Part shown: positions 23,045 to 31,693 of the stretch, piece by piece
Numbering within the stretch: the first letter of the stretch is position 1
Layout: every line of letters starts with the position of its first letter
Assembly (NCBI RefSeq): GCF_025965415.1
Contig: NZ_JAOPWY010000160.1
Span: forward strand, 1-37,773
Direction: 5' to 3'
Length of the DNA: 37,773 nucleotides
From: Nocardioides sp.
GTDB lineage: Bacteria; Actinomycetota; Actinomycetes; Propionibacteriales; Nocardioidaceae
Notes under the pieces: generated by a model
Databases searched by the model: none
Told to the model about the DNA's origin: nothing
What the model saw: only the letters and a program-made list of their open reading frames with translations
Program-made: the position numbers and the translations under genes

Positions 23045-23617
23045 ATGGGCGACTCCACCCACGACGCGGGGGTGCTGCGCGGCGTCGGGCCGCGGCTGCG
23101 GCAGCTGAGGCTCGAGCGCGAGGCCACCCTGACCGACCTCGCGGAGGAGACCGGCATCTCGGTCAGCACGCTGTCGAGGCTGGAGTCGGGGCAGCGCAAG
23201 CCGACCCTCGAGCTGCTGCTGCCGTTGGCCCGGGCGCACCGGGTGGCCCTCGACGAGCTCGTCGACGCCCCCGAGACCGGCGATCCGCGGATCCGCTCCA
23301 AGCCGGTCGTGCGCCACGGCCGCACCTTCATCTCGCTGACCAAGCGGCCCGGAGGACTGCAGTCCTTCAAGATGGTGATGCCGGTCGAGCGGGATCCGCA
23401 GCCGACGCTGCAGACGCACGAGGGCTACGAGTGGCTCTACGTCCTCAGCGGTCGCATCCGCCTCCTGCTCGGCACCCGCGACCTGACCCTCGAGCCGGGC
23501 GAGGTCGTCGAGTTCGACACCCGCACGCCGCACTGGATCGGCAACCCCGGCCCGTCGCCGGCCGAGGTGCTGGCGATCTTCGGGCCGCAGGGGGAGCGGA
23601 TGCACGTCCGCTCCTGA
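23045..23617 (+). CDS. XRE-cupin transcriptional regulator
   Basis: A 190-residue regulator with an XRE helix-turn-helix at about 12-68 (LRQLRLEREATLTDLAEETG, then SVSTLSRLESGQRKPTLELL) and a small-molecule-binding cupin domain at about 105-185 (TLQTHEGYEWLYVLSGRIRL, GEVVEFDTRTPHW). The His of LQTHEG and of TPHW are candidate metal ligands. It diverges from the oxidoreductase-methyltransferase fusion and most likely controls it, and itself, through the two palindromes between them. ATG 23045 is the only well-placed start. The next small gene follows 41 nt later and is probably independent. Confidence 0.9.
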   Translation: MGDSTHDAGVLRGVGPRLRQLRLEREATLTDLAEETGISVSTLSRLESGQRKPTLELLLPLARAHRVALDELVDAPETGDPRIRSKPVVRHGRTFISLTKRPGGLQSFKMVMPVERDPQPTLQTHEGYEWLYVLSGRIRLLLGTRDLTLEPGEVVEFDTRTPHWIGNPGPSPAEVLAIFGPQGERMHVRS

Positions 23618-23658
23618 AGCGTGGTCCGACGCGCGACACGAGGTGGCACCGTGGCCGC

Positions 23659-23871
23659 ATGGCGATCCGCACGGGCACGGCAGTGAAGTGGAAGTGGGGC
23701 TCGTCGTGGGCCGAGGGCACGGTGGTGGAGGTCCACCACGGCGACGTCACCCGCACCACCAAGGGAAACGAGGTCACCCGCCACGGCAGCGACGACGACC
23801 CGGCGTACGTCATCGAGCAGGAGGACGGCACCACCGTCCTCAAGCTGCGGAGCGAGGTCGAGAAGGCCTGA
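23659..23871 (+). CDS. DUF2945 (Tudor-like) small protein
   Basis: A 70-residue protein of the DUF2945 family, also called hypervirulence-associated Tudor domain. The diagnostic pattern is near complete: GTAVKWKWGSSWAEGTVVEV at 6-25, TRTTKGNEVTRHGSDDDPAY at 32-51 and DGTTVLKLRSEVEKA at the end. It should be a small beta-barrel; the function is not established. ATG 23659 has no clear Shine-Dalgarno. Convergent or operon neighbours offer no functional hint. Confidence 0.9.
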   Translation: MAIRTGTAVKWKWGSSWAEGTVVEVHHGDVTRTTKGNEVTRHGSDDDPAYVIEQEDGTTVLKLRSEVEKA

Positions 23872-23881
23872 GCGCCGCGCC

Positions 23882-23887
23882 TAGGCT
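23882..23887 (+). promoter_or_regulatory. -10 box (TAGGCT), leaderless
   Basis: TAGGCT followed by six bases and ATG 23894. The promoter of the decayed photolyase-related gene is intact. Confidence 0.55.
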
Positions 23888-23893
23888 GGGCGC

Positions 23894-24088
23894 ATGACCA
23901 CCCGCTGGCTCTTCGGCGACCAGCTCGGGCCGCACTTCGTCGAGGACCACCGCGGGCCGCTGCTGTTGGTCGAGTCGCTCGGCGTCTTCAGGCGGCGGCG
24001 CCTCCGTGCGGTGCAGGGGCTCGACCGGCTCACGGACCTCGACGGACTCGTCGCGCAGGAGGACGCCCGGGGCAACCGGGCGCCGTGA
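23894..24088 (+). pseudogene. Remnant of a photolyase-related (cryptochrome-like) gene
   Basis: A 64-residue open frame. Residues 1-36 (RWLFGDQLGPHFVEDH, then GPLLLVESLGVFRRRR) match the N-terminus of the deoxyribodipyrimidine photolyase-related protein family, which is normally about 500 residues and binds FAD. The rest (GLDRLTDLDGLVAQ, ARGNRAP) looks like the extreme C-terminus of the same family rather than its next residues, so an in-frame internal deletion is likely; this second point is less certain. All FAD-binding parts are missing, so it cannot be active. Confidence 0.65.
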
Positions 24089-24109
24089 CCCTCCCGGTCA
24101 GGAGCACGC

Positions 24110-24508
24110 TCAGGCCCACGGTCCCAGCGTGCTGAGGTCCGGGGGCACGTCGACCGAGACCAGCTCCAGCACCTCGAGCGGTACGACGTCGAGGGCCCGC
24201 TCGGAGGTCGCGGCCAGGACGACCGGCGCGGCCACCCCGGCGTCGTACGCCTGGAGCCAGCGCGCCGCGACCACGCACCAGCGGTCACCCGGCAGCAGGC
24301 CGGGAAAGCTCCACTCCGGGCGGGGCGTGGAGAGGTCGTTGCCGACGGATCGCTGGTGGGCAAGGAACTCCTCGGTCATCACCGCGCACACCGCGTGCAG
24401 ACCGACGTCGTGCGGTCCGACGGTGCAGGTGCCGTCGCGGAGGTAGCCGGTGAGCGGGTCGGTGCCGCACGACTCCAGCTCGCCACCGAGCACGTTGCGT
24501 TCGCTCAC
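24110..24508 (-). CDS. DUF2237 family protein
   Basis: A 132-residue protein of the DUF2237 family: NVLGGELESCGTDPLTGYLR at 5-24, DGTCTVGPHDVGLHAVCAVM, FLAHQRSVGNDLSTPRPEW, then FPGLLPGDRWCVVAARW and AYDAGVAAPVVLAATSERAL. The conserved cysteines in LESCGTDP, GTC and VCAVMT suggest a metal or redox site, but no activity is established. It begins at GTG 24508, which overlaps the stop of the desaturase (GTGA), so translation is coupled and a shared physiological role is possible. Confidence 0.88.
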   Translation of the reverse strand: MSERNVLGGELESCGTDPLTGYLRDGTCTVGPHDVGLHAVCAVMTEEFLAHQRSVGNDLSTPRPEWSFPGLLPGDRWCVVAARWLQAYDAGVAAPVVLAATSERALDVVPLEVLELVSVDVPPDLSTLGPWA

Positions 24509-25440
24509 GACGACTGGCGAGCCGCCTTCTTGGCCTCGGCCTCGGCACGCCGCTCGACGAAGCGCGTCGCCTCGCTGTCGAGGGCCGACACCGCGGCCGC
24601 GAGCTCCTCGCGCGCCCGCTCGCCGTCCTCGTCCAGGCCCTCGAGCTCCCAGACGCCCCACTGCCGCAGGAGGGGGGTGACGATGTCGTCGTGGTGGATG
24701 CGCAGGTCGTAGATCCCGGCCTTGGCCATCTGCACGGCCTTGCGGGAGAAGCCGGGGATGACGCTGCCGGGCATCTGGAAGTCGACGACCTCCTCGGTGA
24801 TCGCGCGCATCGTCTGGCTGGGGGAGAGCTGCAGCGCCGCGGTGACGATGTTGCGATAGAAGATCATGTGCAGGTTCTCGTCCTTGGCGACCCGGCTGAG
24901 GAGCTTCTCGGCGATCGGCTCCTCGGTGTAGCGCCCGGTGTTGCGGTGCGAGATGCGGGTGGCGAGCTCCTGGAAGGAGACGTAGGCGCACACGTTGAGC
25001 AGCGACTTGTCGAGCGCCTCGTAGCCGGTCTCCATCGTCTCCATCCGCGCCCGCTCGAGCTCGACGGGGTCGACCCCGCGGGTCACGAGGAGGTAGTCGC
25101 GGATGCAGAACGCGTGCCGGCCCTCCTCGGCGGTCCAGCGGTTGACCCACGTGCCCCACGCGCTCTCGCGACCGAAGGCGCGGTCGATCTCGCGGTGGTA
25201 GCTCGGGAGGTTGTCCTCGGTGAGCAGGTTGACCTCGAGGGCCGTGCGCGCGATCGGCGACAGCTGGGACTGCGCCACCTCCCACGGGTCGCCGCCGAGG
25301 TCGGCGAAGTCGCGACCCAGGCTCCACGGGACGTACTCGTGCGGCATCCACTCGTCGGCGGTGGCCAGGTGGCGGTTGAGGTTGTCCTCGACGATGGGTT
25401 CGAGCTCGGCGAGGAGCTGGGCGGTGTCGAGAGCGGCCAT
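24505..25440 (-). CDS. Acyl-ACP desaturase
   Basis: A 311-residue soluble di-iron desaturase of the stearoyl-ACP type, which introduces a double bond into an acyl-ACP chain with O2 and ferredoxin. Di-iron ligands are all present: Glu75 (LTEDNLPSYH), Glu106 and His109 (AEEGRHA), Glu158 (SFQELAT), Glu188 and His191 (DENLHM). The end is a lysine- and alanine-rich tail (AEAEAKKAARQSS). GGAG lies 9 nt before ATG 25440. First gene of a coupled pair with the DUF2237 protein. It probably adjusts membrane or storage-lipid unsaturation. Confidence 0.93.
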   Translation of the reverse strand: MAALDTAQLLAELEPIVEDNLNRHLATADEWMPHEYVPWSLGRDFADLGGDPWEVAQSQLSPIARTALEVNLLTEDNLPSYHREIDRAFGRESAWGTWVNRWTAEEGRHAFCIRDYLLVTRGVDPVELERARMETMETGYEALDKSLLNVCAYVSFQELATRISHRNTGRYTEEPIAEKLLSRVAKDENLHMIFYRNIVTAALQLSPSQTMRAITEEVVDFQMPGSVIPGFSRKAVQMAKAGIYDLRIHHDDIVTPLLRQWGVWELEGLDEDGERAREELAAAVSALDSEATRFVERRAEAEAKKAARQSS

Positions 25441-25529
25441 GGATCCATCTCCTCGAGGTGCAGGGCGAGGGCGCGGTGTCCTCGGCACCCTGCCTACACC
25501 CACGAGGACGGTGTGACCAGAGGGCCCGC

Positions 25530-26699
25530 TCAGTTCCAGATCGCCGCGGCCCACTCGGGGTGGTCGATGAACGGGTTGCGGTTGCCCTGCCACTGCGCGT
25601 GGATGCGGTCGTTGCGGCGCATCTCGAAGGCGTCCACCGGGTCCCCGCCGCTCCACTGCAGCAGGATGTCGAGGTCGCCGATGCGCGGCACCGCGCTGCC
25701 GGAGACGGTGCTCAGCTCGAGGTTGCCGAAGCCGTCGTCGCCCTCGTAGCGCACCGCCATGTAGAAGAGCATCCGCGCCACGTCGCCCTTGACCGCGTCG
25801 CGCGGCTCGAAGGAGTCGGAGTCGGTCCAGCAGTCCGAGCAGCCGGAGACCGCGGAGCCGCCGTTGTCGAAGTCCTTGTTGCCCCGGGTGCCGTTGACGC
25901 TCACGTCCTCGGCGCGCAGGTGGTGCAGGTCGGTGCCGGGCCCGGCGCTGGTCGTGAAGCCGCCGCGCGACTGGGCGAAGACGTGCTCACGGTTCCACTG
26001 GCCCGTGCCGCCGCCGTTGTTGGTCTTGGCGATGGAGCGACCGGTGTAGAGCTCGATGACGTTGGAGGTGTTGTTGGGGTCCTGGTCGGTGTCCTTCAGC
26101 GCCGTCCAGACGGCGTCGTAGGACAGCGTGGTGTTGTTGTCGATGATGTCGTGGAGCGAGGTGCGCAGGGCCGTGCCGGTCTTGCCCATCGCCGGGGCGT
26201 AGTAGGTCGTGTCCCACGGCCCCGTGCCTCCCGTCGGTGGCGGGTCGCTGGGACCGCCGCTCGACAGCGCGAACGCGGAGGTGTTGGTCATGCCGGGGTG
26301 GGAGAAGTACGCCGCCAGCGTGCCGGTGACGTCGATCTGCTTGCCCATCAGCGACGGGTTGGACTTCAGGCCCCACTGCGACCGGCTGGCCGCCGGGATC
26401 TGGACGTAGAGCATCGACGAGGTGCTGGTCTGCGCCGCGGAGTCGGCGATCGCGAGCGCGTAGTCGCTGGGGAAGCCGGAGCGTATGACGGTGCTGGTCG
26501 CCGTCGGTTGCCCCACGACGTAGCCGCGCACGGTCTGCGTGGCACCCGTCTGCTGACCGATGGCCTGGCTGACGGTGAGCGGCGTGGCGGCGTCGGCGGG
26601 GGCCGTGACGGCCGGCAGCACGAGGACGGACAGGCAGAGGACGACAAGGGTGACAAGGGCGGACGCGAGCGACCTGCCCTTCCCGAGATGAAGGGTCAT
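25530..26699 (-). CDS. Secreted endonuclease I with OB-fold domain
   Basis: A 389-residue secreted nuclease. A signal peptide covers 1-38 (end ADAATP). Residues about 40-145 form an OB-fold-like domain (TVRGYVVGQPTATSTVI, then QIDVTGTLAAYFSHPG), followed by a proline/glycine linker (PPPTGGTGP). The Endonuclease_I domain runs about 165-389: NREHVFAQS with His239, DLHHLRAED with His259/His260 and RNDRIHAQWQGNRNPFIDHP. These beta-beta-alpha-metal nucleases cut extracellular DNA for phosphate or nutrients. Two cysteines (GCSDCW) may form a disulphide. It is divergent from the conservon operon across a 304-nt gap. Confidence 0.9.
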   Translation of the reverse strand: MTLHLGKGRSLASALVTLVVLCLSVLVLPAVTAPADAATPLTVSQAIGQQTGATQTVRGYVVGQPTATSTVIRSGFPSDYALAIADSAAQTSTSSMLYVQIPAASRSQWGLKSNPSLMGKQIDVTGTLAAYFSHPGMTNTSAFALSSGGPSDPPPTGGTGPWDTTYYAPAMGKTGTALRTSLHDIIDNNTTLSYDAVWTALKDTDQDPNNTSNVIELYTGRSIAKTNNGGGTGQWNREHVFAQSRGGFTTSAGPGTDLHHLRAEDVSVNGTRGNKDFDNGGSAVSGCSDCWTDSDSFEPRDAVKGDVARMLFYMAVRYEGDDGFGNLELSTVSGSAVPRIGDLDILLQWSGGDPVDAFEMRRNDRIHAQWQGNRNPFIDHPEWAAAIWN

Positions 26700-26923
26700 G
26701 GACGGTGAGGATGCCGCACATTCGCCTGCGCCGGAAGGGCTGGCGGGTGAACGGAGAGGGACGAGCTGCCGCAGGCCCCGCCTGCTGCTCCGTCACGCTT
26801 CGGCAACGAACGCGGTGGGGGCCGAGGTGCTGGTGGGACACTCCGCACGCTCAGGGAGCGGGTTCCAGCGCTCCATACACCCCGCCCCACCCAGTTCTGC
26901 GAAAACGCCACGGAATGTCGGCG

Positions 26924-26978
26924 GACTCTTTAGGTTGAGTCTGCTTCGGCCCACCCGAAGCACGTTTCTTCGTCGAAG
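26924..26978 (+). promoter_or_regulatory. Conservon upstream region with three inverted repeats
   Basis: The 304-nt gap 26700-27003 holds, near the conservon: GACTC/GAGTC (26924-26928, 26937-26941) around a TTAGGT that may be the -10; a hairpin TGCTTCGG/CCGAAGCA (26942-26949, 26955-26962, 5-nt loop); and CTTCG-T-CGAAG (26968-26978). The hairpin falls in the leader, 42 nt before ATG 27004, and could act as an attenuator. The remainder of the gap shows nothing. Confidence 0.45.
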
Positions 26979-27003
26979 TCGCTCACCAAATCGCGAGGCA
27001 CAC

Positions 27004-30000
27004 ATGACTCAGGATGCAGGCCAGCCCCGGAAGGGCTCGGGTCTCTCGGTCGCCGGTTGGCCGCTGCGCCGCAAGATGGCGCTGGCGCTGGCGATCCCCC
27101 TCCTGCTCGCGGCCACCCTGGGTGGTCTGCGCGTGCAGGGCGACCTCGCCGACTCGCGCCAGGCGGCCAGCAGCGCCACGCAGGTCACCATCATCCAGCC
27201 CGCCGTCGATTACCTGACCGCGTCCGAGTCCGCCATGGTCGCCGCGCAGTCCGACAGCGCCGCCAGCCAGGGCGACCTGATCGACGCGATCGACGACATC
27301 ATCACCGACGCCGAGACCCTGGTGCAGGCCCGCGACGACGCGGACCTCAACGACCTCCAGGCCGCCCACGTCGACGCGCTCCTCGACCTCAGCCAGGCCA
27401 TGCGCGCCGAGGGTGCCGAGGACCTCGGTCCGGCCACCTGGATCGCCCTGGTCCGCCAGCTCGAGTCGAGCGTGTCGCAGCTGATCACCAGCGTGAACGC
27501 CGCGCAGAAGACGCCCGAGCCGCGGCTCGAGCAGCTCTCGCAGACCATGAGCGGGCGCCTCTCGCTCGCCCTCCAGCAGGGCTTCGTCGCCACTGCGCTG
27601 GCGCAGTCCGGCTCGCAGGAGCTCTTCTCGGAGATCGGCGTGGAAGCGGCGGCCATCGACCGTCTCGCCGGCTCGGTCGAGGGTGCCGAGGACCAGACGG
27701 CCGCGCTGCGCACGCAGAACACGCGCCACGCCGGTCAGATCCGCGACAACTCGGCCACCAACCTCGACGGCCGCGACGCCTACACCCCCTACGACGAGAT
27801 CACCTCGACGCTCATCGGCGGTGTGACCGACTCGCTCGACGAGGCCGCGTCCGACGCCCAGCGCAACGCCCTCGTCGGAGCGCTGCTCACCCTGCTCGCC
27901 CTTGCTGCCGCGATCGGGATCGCGATCCTCATCGCCCGCAGCCTGCTCGAGCCGATCGGCCGGGTGCGTGAGGGTGCTCTCGCGGTGGCTCGCCACCGCC
28001 TGCCCGACGCGGTCGCCCGGATCCGCGCCGGCCAGGAGCCGGAGCCGATCAAGACGATCGACGTCACCACCAACGAGGAGATCGGCCAGGTCGCCCGCGC
28101 GGTCGACGACCTCCACCGCCAGGCCATCCACCTCGCCTCCGGCGAGGCCCAGCTCCGCCAGACCGTCAACGCGATGTTCGTGACGCTGTCGCGCCGGTCC
28201 ACCTCGCTGGTCAACCAGCAGCTGGCCCAGATCGAGCGCCTCGAGCACGACGAGGAAGACCCCAAGCGGCTCGAGTCGCTGTTCCGCCTCGACCACCTGG
28301 CCTCGCGCATGCGTCGTACGGCCGACTCGCTGCTGATCCTGGCCGACGCACCCAACCGCGCCGCCGGCCAGTTCAGCCTCACTGTCGGCGAGGCCCTCCA
28401 GGCCGCCACCTCGGCCGTGCAGGACTACCAGCGCGTGCAGATCCTGTCGCACCTCGGCACCCGCGTCGGTGACGAGGCCGCGGCCGACGTCGTCCACCTG
28501 CTCACCGAGCTGGTCGACAACGCGCTGACCTACTCACCGCCCGCCGAGCCCGTCCGCCTGGCCGCCAAGCTGGGCGCCGACGGTGTGACGATCACCGTCA
28601 CCGACTCGGGCCTGGGCGTGCCGCCCGCCGAGCTCGAGCAGCTCAACAAGGACCTCGCCCACGGCGCCGAGGCGACGCCCGACACCGCCCGCCGCATGGG
28701 CCTGTTCGTGGTCTCGCGCCTCGCCGAGCGCCACGGCATCGACACCCAGCTGGCGCGCAACCCCGGTGGCGGCATGACGGCCACCGTTCTGCTGCCTCCG
28801 TCGGTGCTGCCCGATCTGCCGCAGGCAGCTCCGGCTGCCGGATCGGCCGCCACCACGGTCGAGACCGTCGAGTCGCGCAGTGTCGAGACGGCCACGGTCG
28901 TCGCGCCGGTCGAGTCCAAGCGGGAGGCCCGCATCCGCTCGCGTGCCGAGAAGGCCCAGGCCAAGGCAGCGGAGAAGGCTGCCGAGACCGAGGCCCGGAG
29001 CGCGGAGCGCGCCCAGGCCGCAGAGGTCAGGGCCGCGGAGGTCAGGGCCGCGGAGGTCAAGGCTGCCGAGGCCCGGGCCACGGCTGCTGCCGCACCCGCA
29101 GAGGTGGCGCCGGCGAAGGCGCCCGTCGCCACCGACGTCCACGAGCCGGGCACGCCGGGTCGGCCGTCCCTGGACAGCCTGCTGCCGCGCCGCGAGCCGG
29201 GTGCCAACATGCCCCGCACGGGTGCCGACGCCTTCCTGCCGCCCGAGACCTCCGGCGAGACCGGTCCACTGTTCGGCAAGCGCACGACGGGGCCCGTCGC
29301 CGAGGGCGCGGACGCCGCGGGCTCGACGCAGCCCGCCGCCGCGGAGGCCACCGAGCGGTCCACGAGCGGCAAGGTCGCCTCGGTCGTCCCGATCACCGCG
29401 CTGGCCTCCCGCCAGCGTGCCCAGGCCGAGCAGGCCCGCGTCGCCGAGGAGTCGGCCGAGGCGCCGACCGAGCCTGCCGTCGAGGCGCCTGTCGCCGACG
29501 AGCCGGTCCGGGTGCACGACCCGCTGTCCGACCCGCTGCCCGCCGACGCGTTCGACGAGAGCGACGGCCGGGCCGAGGACACGACCAGCGAGGAGCCCGC
29601 CGTCGAGGCGGAGCCGACCGCCGAGGTCGAGCCCGAGCCTGAGCCGGCACCCGCGCCGTCGGCAAACGTCGAGCCCGAGCCCGAGCAGCCCGCTGCCCGG
29701 CACGAGCCCCACGACGTGGAGGTCGACGTCGACGACCCGCTGGGCCTGGGTGTCCCGTCCCGCCAGCAGGAGGCCGCGCCGGTCGCGGTGGAGCCCGCCC
29801 CGGAGCCCGCCCCGGAGCCCCAGCCCGAGGTCGAGCCGGCTGCCGAGGTGGCGTACGAGAGCACCGAGGAGCCCGCAGAGGAGCCCGCGGTCGCGGCCCC
29901 TGCCGCGTCCGTCGCGGCCGATGCGATGCCGTCCGGCCTCTCGTCCAACGGAGCGGCGCCGGCGCGAGCCGGCGGAGACTCGCCGATCTTCAAGTCGATG

Positions 30001-30300
30001 CGCTCGGGATGGCTCGCCGACGAAGGTGAGGGCGAGTGGCACCAGACCGAGATCGACCGGGGATGGGAGATCGCCGAGCACGCGGAGGAGGCTCCGGTCG
30101 CCGAATCGACCGTCACCGGACTCCCGCGACGTGCCCCCGGCGAGCGCCTCGTTCCGGGTAGCGTTACCCCGCCCACGGCAGCCAAGACGCGTGACCCCGA
30201 GGCCATCCGTCGTCGGCTCCAGGCACACACCGCGGGAGTCTCCCGCGGCCGACGAGCAGCCCAAAGTTCCTCACAGCACACGGAAGCAGGCCCCGCATGA
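27004..30300 (+). CDS. cvnA: CvnA-type sensor histidine kinase (conservon)
   Basis: A 1098-residue membrane sensor of the conservon type. TM1 lies at 24-43; the external nitrate/sulfite-sensing-like helical domain at 44-288; TM2 at 290-312; HAMP at about 313-375; an H-box-like helix [13 protein letters not shown] with His431; an ATPase domain with N-box [13 protein letters not shown] (501-513), G1 DSGLGVPP and G2 [14 protein letters not shown]. Residues about 600-1098 are a disordered Ala/Glu/Pro tail that ends in a conserved piece ([18 protein letters not shown]). In Streptomyces, CvnA acts on the CvnB-C-D complex much like a receptor on a small GTPase. ATG 27004; stop overlaps the next start. 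Confidence 0.93.
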   Translation: MTQDAGQPRKGSGLSVAGWPLRRKMALALAIPLLLAATLGGLRVQGDLADSRQAASSATQVTIIQPAVDYLTASESAMVAAQSDSAASQGDLIDAIDDIITDAETLVQARDDADLNDLQAAHVDALLDLSQAMRAEGAEDLGPATWIALVRQLESSVSQLITSVNAAQKTPEPRLEQLSQTMSGRLSLALQQGFVATALAQSGSQELFSEIGVEAAAIDRLAGSVEGAEDQTAALRTQNTRHAGQIRDNSATNLDGRDAYTPYDEITSTLIGGVTDSLDEAASDAQRNALVGALLTLLALAAAIGIAILIARSLLEPIGRVREGALAVARHRLPDAVARIRAGQEPEPIKTIDVTTNEEIGQVARAVDDLHRQAIHLASGEAQLRQTVNAMFVTLSRRSTSLVNQQLAQIERLEHDEEDPKRLESLFRLDHLASRMRRTADSLLILADAPNRAAGQFSLTVGEALQAATSAVQDYQRVQILSHLGTRVGDEAAADVVHLLTELVDNALTYSPPAEPVRLAAKLGADGVTITVTDSGLGVPPAELEQLNKDLAHGAEATPDTARRMGLFVVSRLAERHGIDTQLARNPGGGMTATVLLPPSVLPDLPQAAPAAGSAATTVETVESRSVETATVVAPVESKREARIRSRAEKAQAKAAEKAAETEARSAERAQAAEVRAAEVRAAEVKAAEARATAAAAPAEVAPAKAPVATDVHEPGTPGRPSLDSLLPRREPGANMPRTGADAFLPPETSGETGPLFGKRTTGPVAEGADAAGSTQPAAAEATERSTSGKVASVVPITALASRQRAQAEQARVAEESAEAPTEPAVEAPVADEPVRVHDPLSDPLPADAFDESDGRAEDTTSEEPAVEAEPTAEVEPEPEPAPAPSANVEPEPEQPAARHEPHDVEVDVDDPLGLGVPSRQQEAAPVAVEPAPEPAPEPQPEVEPAAEVAYESTEEPAEEPAVAAPAASVAADAMPSGLSSNGAAPARAGGDSPIFKSMRSGWLADEGEGEWHQTEIDRGWEIAEHAEEAPVAESTVTGLPRRAPGERLVPGSVTPPTAAKTRDPEAIRRRLQAHTAGVSRGRRAAQSSSQHTEAGPA
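29023..29067 (+). repeat. 15-bp tandem repeat in the cvnA tail
   Basis: GAGGTCAGGGCCGCG twice (29023-29037, 29038-29052) followed by a diverged third copy to 29067, encoding [15 protein letters not shown]. It suggests recent slippage expansion in the disordered tail. Confidence 0.7.
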
Positions 30301-30731
30301 CGTACGAATCCGCCGCCCCCGCCGCCAGCTCCGCTGGTGACGACCGCGACCTCGACTGGGTGATGTCGCGCTTCGTCGAAGAGGTTCCCGACGCCGCGCA
30401 CGCCATCCTCGTCTCCGCCGACGGTCTCCTGATGGCCTCGAGCACCAGCATCCCTGGTGAGCGGGCCGAGCAGGTCGCCGCCGTCTCCTCCGGCCTCGCC
30501 AGCCTCGCGGTCGGCGCCGCCCGCCTCTTCGAGGGCGGGTCGGTGATGCAGACCATCGTCGAGATGGAGATGGGCTTCTTGATGTTGATGAGCGTCGGTG
30601 ACGGGTCGAACCTCACCGTGCTCACCACCGAGGAGGCCGACATCGGCCAGGTGGGCTACGAGATGGCCCTGCTGGTGGACCGCGTAGGACGTACCGTCGA
30701 GGCCCAGGCCCGCGTCGGTACGGGCGGCTGA
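30297..30731 (+). CDS. cvnB: CvnB roadblock/LC7 protein
   Basis: A 144-residue roadblock/LC7 (MglB-like) domain protein, the regulator of the GTPase CvnD in conservons. Motifs: [20 protein letters not shown] at 17-36, [20 protein letters not shown], then [20 protein letters not shown] and the late helix [19 protein letters not shown]. Roadblock proteins dimerise and bind small GTPases as activating or exchange-type partners. The start overlaps the cvnA stop (ATGA) and cvnC follows after 13 nt, so the operon is tightly coupled. Confidence 0.93.
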   Translation: MTYESAAPAASSAGDDRDLDWVMSRFVEEVPDAAHAILVSADGLLMASSTSIPGERAEQVAAVSSGLASLAVGAARLFEGGSVMQTIVEMEMGFLMLMSVGDGSNLTVLTTEEADIGQVGYEMALLVDRVGRTVEAQARVGTGG

Positions 30732-30744
30732 CCGGCCCCGTGCC

Positions 30745-31113
30745 ATGACGCCGCCACACGAGCCGGACGACGAGGTCTACCGACCTCGCCTCATCCGGTC
30801 CTACACCATCACCGCAGGTCGAACGGCAAGCACCGTCGACCTGGCCATGGAGGCCACGCTGCGCCTCCAGGCTGGTGCGGAGGCGCCCGTCCTCAGCCCA
30901 TCTGCCGCGCAGGTTCTCGAGGTCTGCGACAGGCGTTCCGTCGCCGAGGTGTCGGCACTGACCAAGATGCCCATCGGTGTCACCCGGGTGCTGCTGGGTG
31001 ACCTGATCGAGCAGGGCCTGGTGCGAATCCAGGCCACCATCACCGACAAGTCGTCGACAGATGAGCGTCTCGAGCTCATCGAAAGGACCCTCCGTGGACT
31101 TCGAAACTACTAA
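30745..31113 (+). CDS. cvnC: CvnC (DUF742) protein
   Basis: A 122-residue DUF742 protein. The typical features are an N-terminal RLIRSYTITAGRT motif (about 13-25), a winged-helix-like core (LSPSAAQVLEVCDRRSVAEV, then TKMPIGVTRVLLGDLIEQGL) and a short basic C-terminus. In conservons it associates with CvnB and CvnD at the membrane; the winged-helix appearance also suggests DNA or protein binding. Its last 20 nt overlap the start of cvnD. Confidence 0.93.
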   Translation: MTPPHEPDDEVYRPRLIRSYTITAGRTASTVDLAMEATLRLQAGAEAPVLSPSAAQVLEVCDRRSVAEVSALTKMPIGVTRVLLGDLIEQGLVRIQATITDKSSTDERLELIERTLRGLRNY

Positions 31114-31690
31114 GGCACAGCGTGCGGCTGCGTCGACGAAGATCGTCATAGCCGGCGGCTTCGGCGTCGGCAAGTCGACGCTCGTCGGCGCCGTCTCCGA
31201 GATCGACCCGCTGCGCACCGAGGCACTCGTCACCAACGAGTCCGAGGGCGTCGACGACCTCGCCGCCGTGCCCACCAAGGCCACCACGACCGTGGCCATG
31301 GACTTCGGCCGCCTGACCCTGGCCGAGGACCTCGTCCTCTACCTCTTCGGTACGCCGGGACAGCGCCGCTTCTGGTTCATGTGGGACGACCTGTGCCGGG
31401 GCGCCATCGGCGCCATCGTGCTGGTCGACGTGGCCCGGCTGGACGAGTCGTTCTCGCCGCTGGACTACTTCGAGTCCAAGGGCATCCCCTTCATCGTCGC
31501 CGTCAACGAGTTCGACGGCGTGCCGCGCTACCCCGCCGAGGAGATCGCCGCCGCGCTGGCCCTGCCGGCCGAGGTGCCGATCATCAGCCTCGACGCCCGC
31601 GACCGCGAGCAGGCCAAGGGTGCGCTCGTGAAGATCACCGAATACTCCCTCATGCGACTTCGCGAGTCGCTCACCGTGAATGCGACCTGA
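31094..31690 (+). CDS. cvnD: CvnD Ras-like GTPase
   Basis: A 198-residue small GTPase of the conservon/MglA-like class. P-loop GGFGVGKSTL (about 21-30), switch II LFGTPGQRRF, base-recognition VNEFDGVPRY and ISLDARD, C-terminal helix LVKITEYSLMRLRESL. It should cycle between GDP and GTP under control of CvnA and CvnB. Start GTG 31094 was chosen: AAAGGA lies 6 nt upstream and the protein then matches the usual VDF start; the longer start 31061 lacks a ribosome site and would overlap cvnC by 53 nt. Confidence 0.92.
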   Translation: MDFETTKAQRAAASTKIVIAGGFGVGKSTLVGAVSEIDPLRTEALVTNESEGVDDLAAVPTKATTTVAMDFGRLTLAEDLVLYLFGTPGQRRFWFMWDDLCRGAIGAIVLVDVARLDESFSPLDYFESKGIPFIVAVNEFDGVPRYPAEEIAAALALPAEVPIISLDARDREQAKGALVKITEYSLMRLRESLTVNAT

Positions 31691-31693
31691 CCC

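Noticed and set aside
29780..29830. Repeated CCGGAGCCCGCC units
   Set aside because: Coding repeats for PEPA in the CvnA tail, not a separate element.
28530..30746. Minus-strand open frames of 738 and 576 codons
   Set aside because: Antisense to the low-complexity tail of CvnA; Ser/Gly/Arg-rich and without recognisable motifs.
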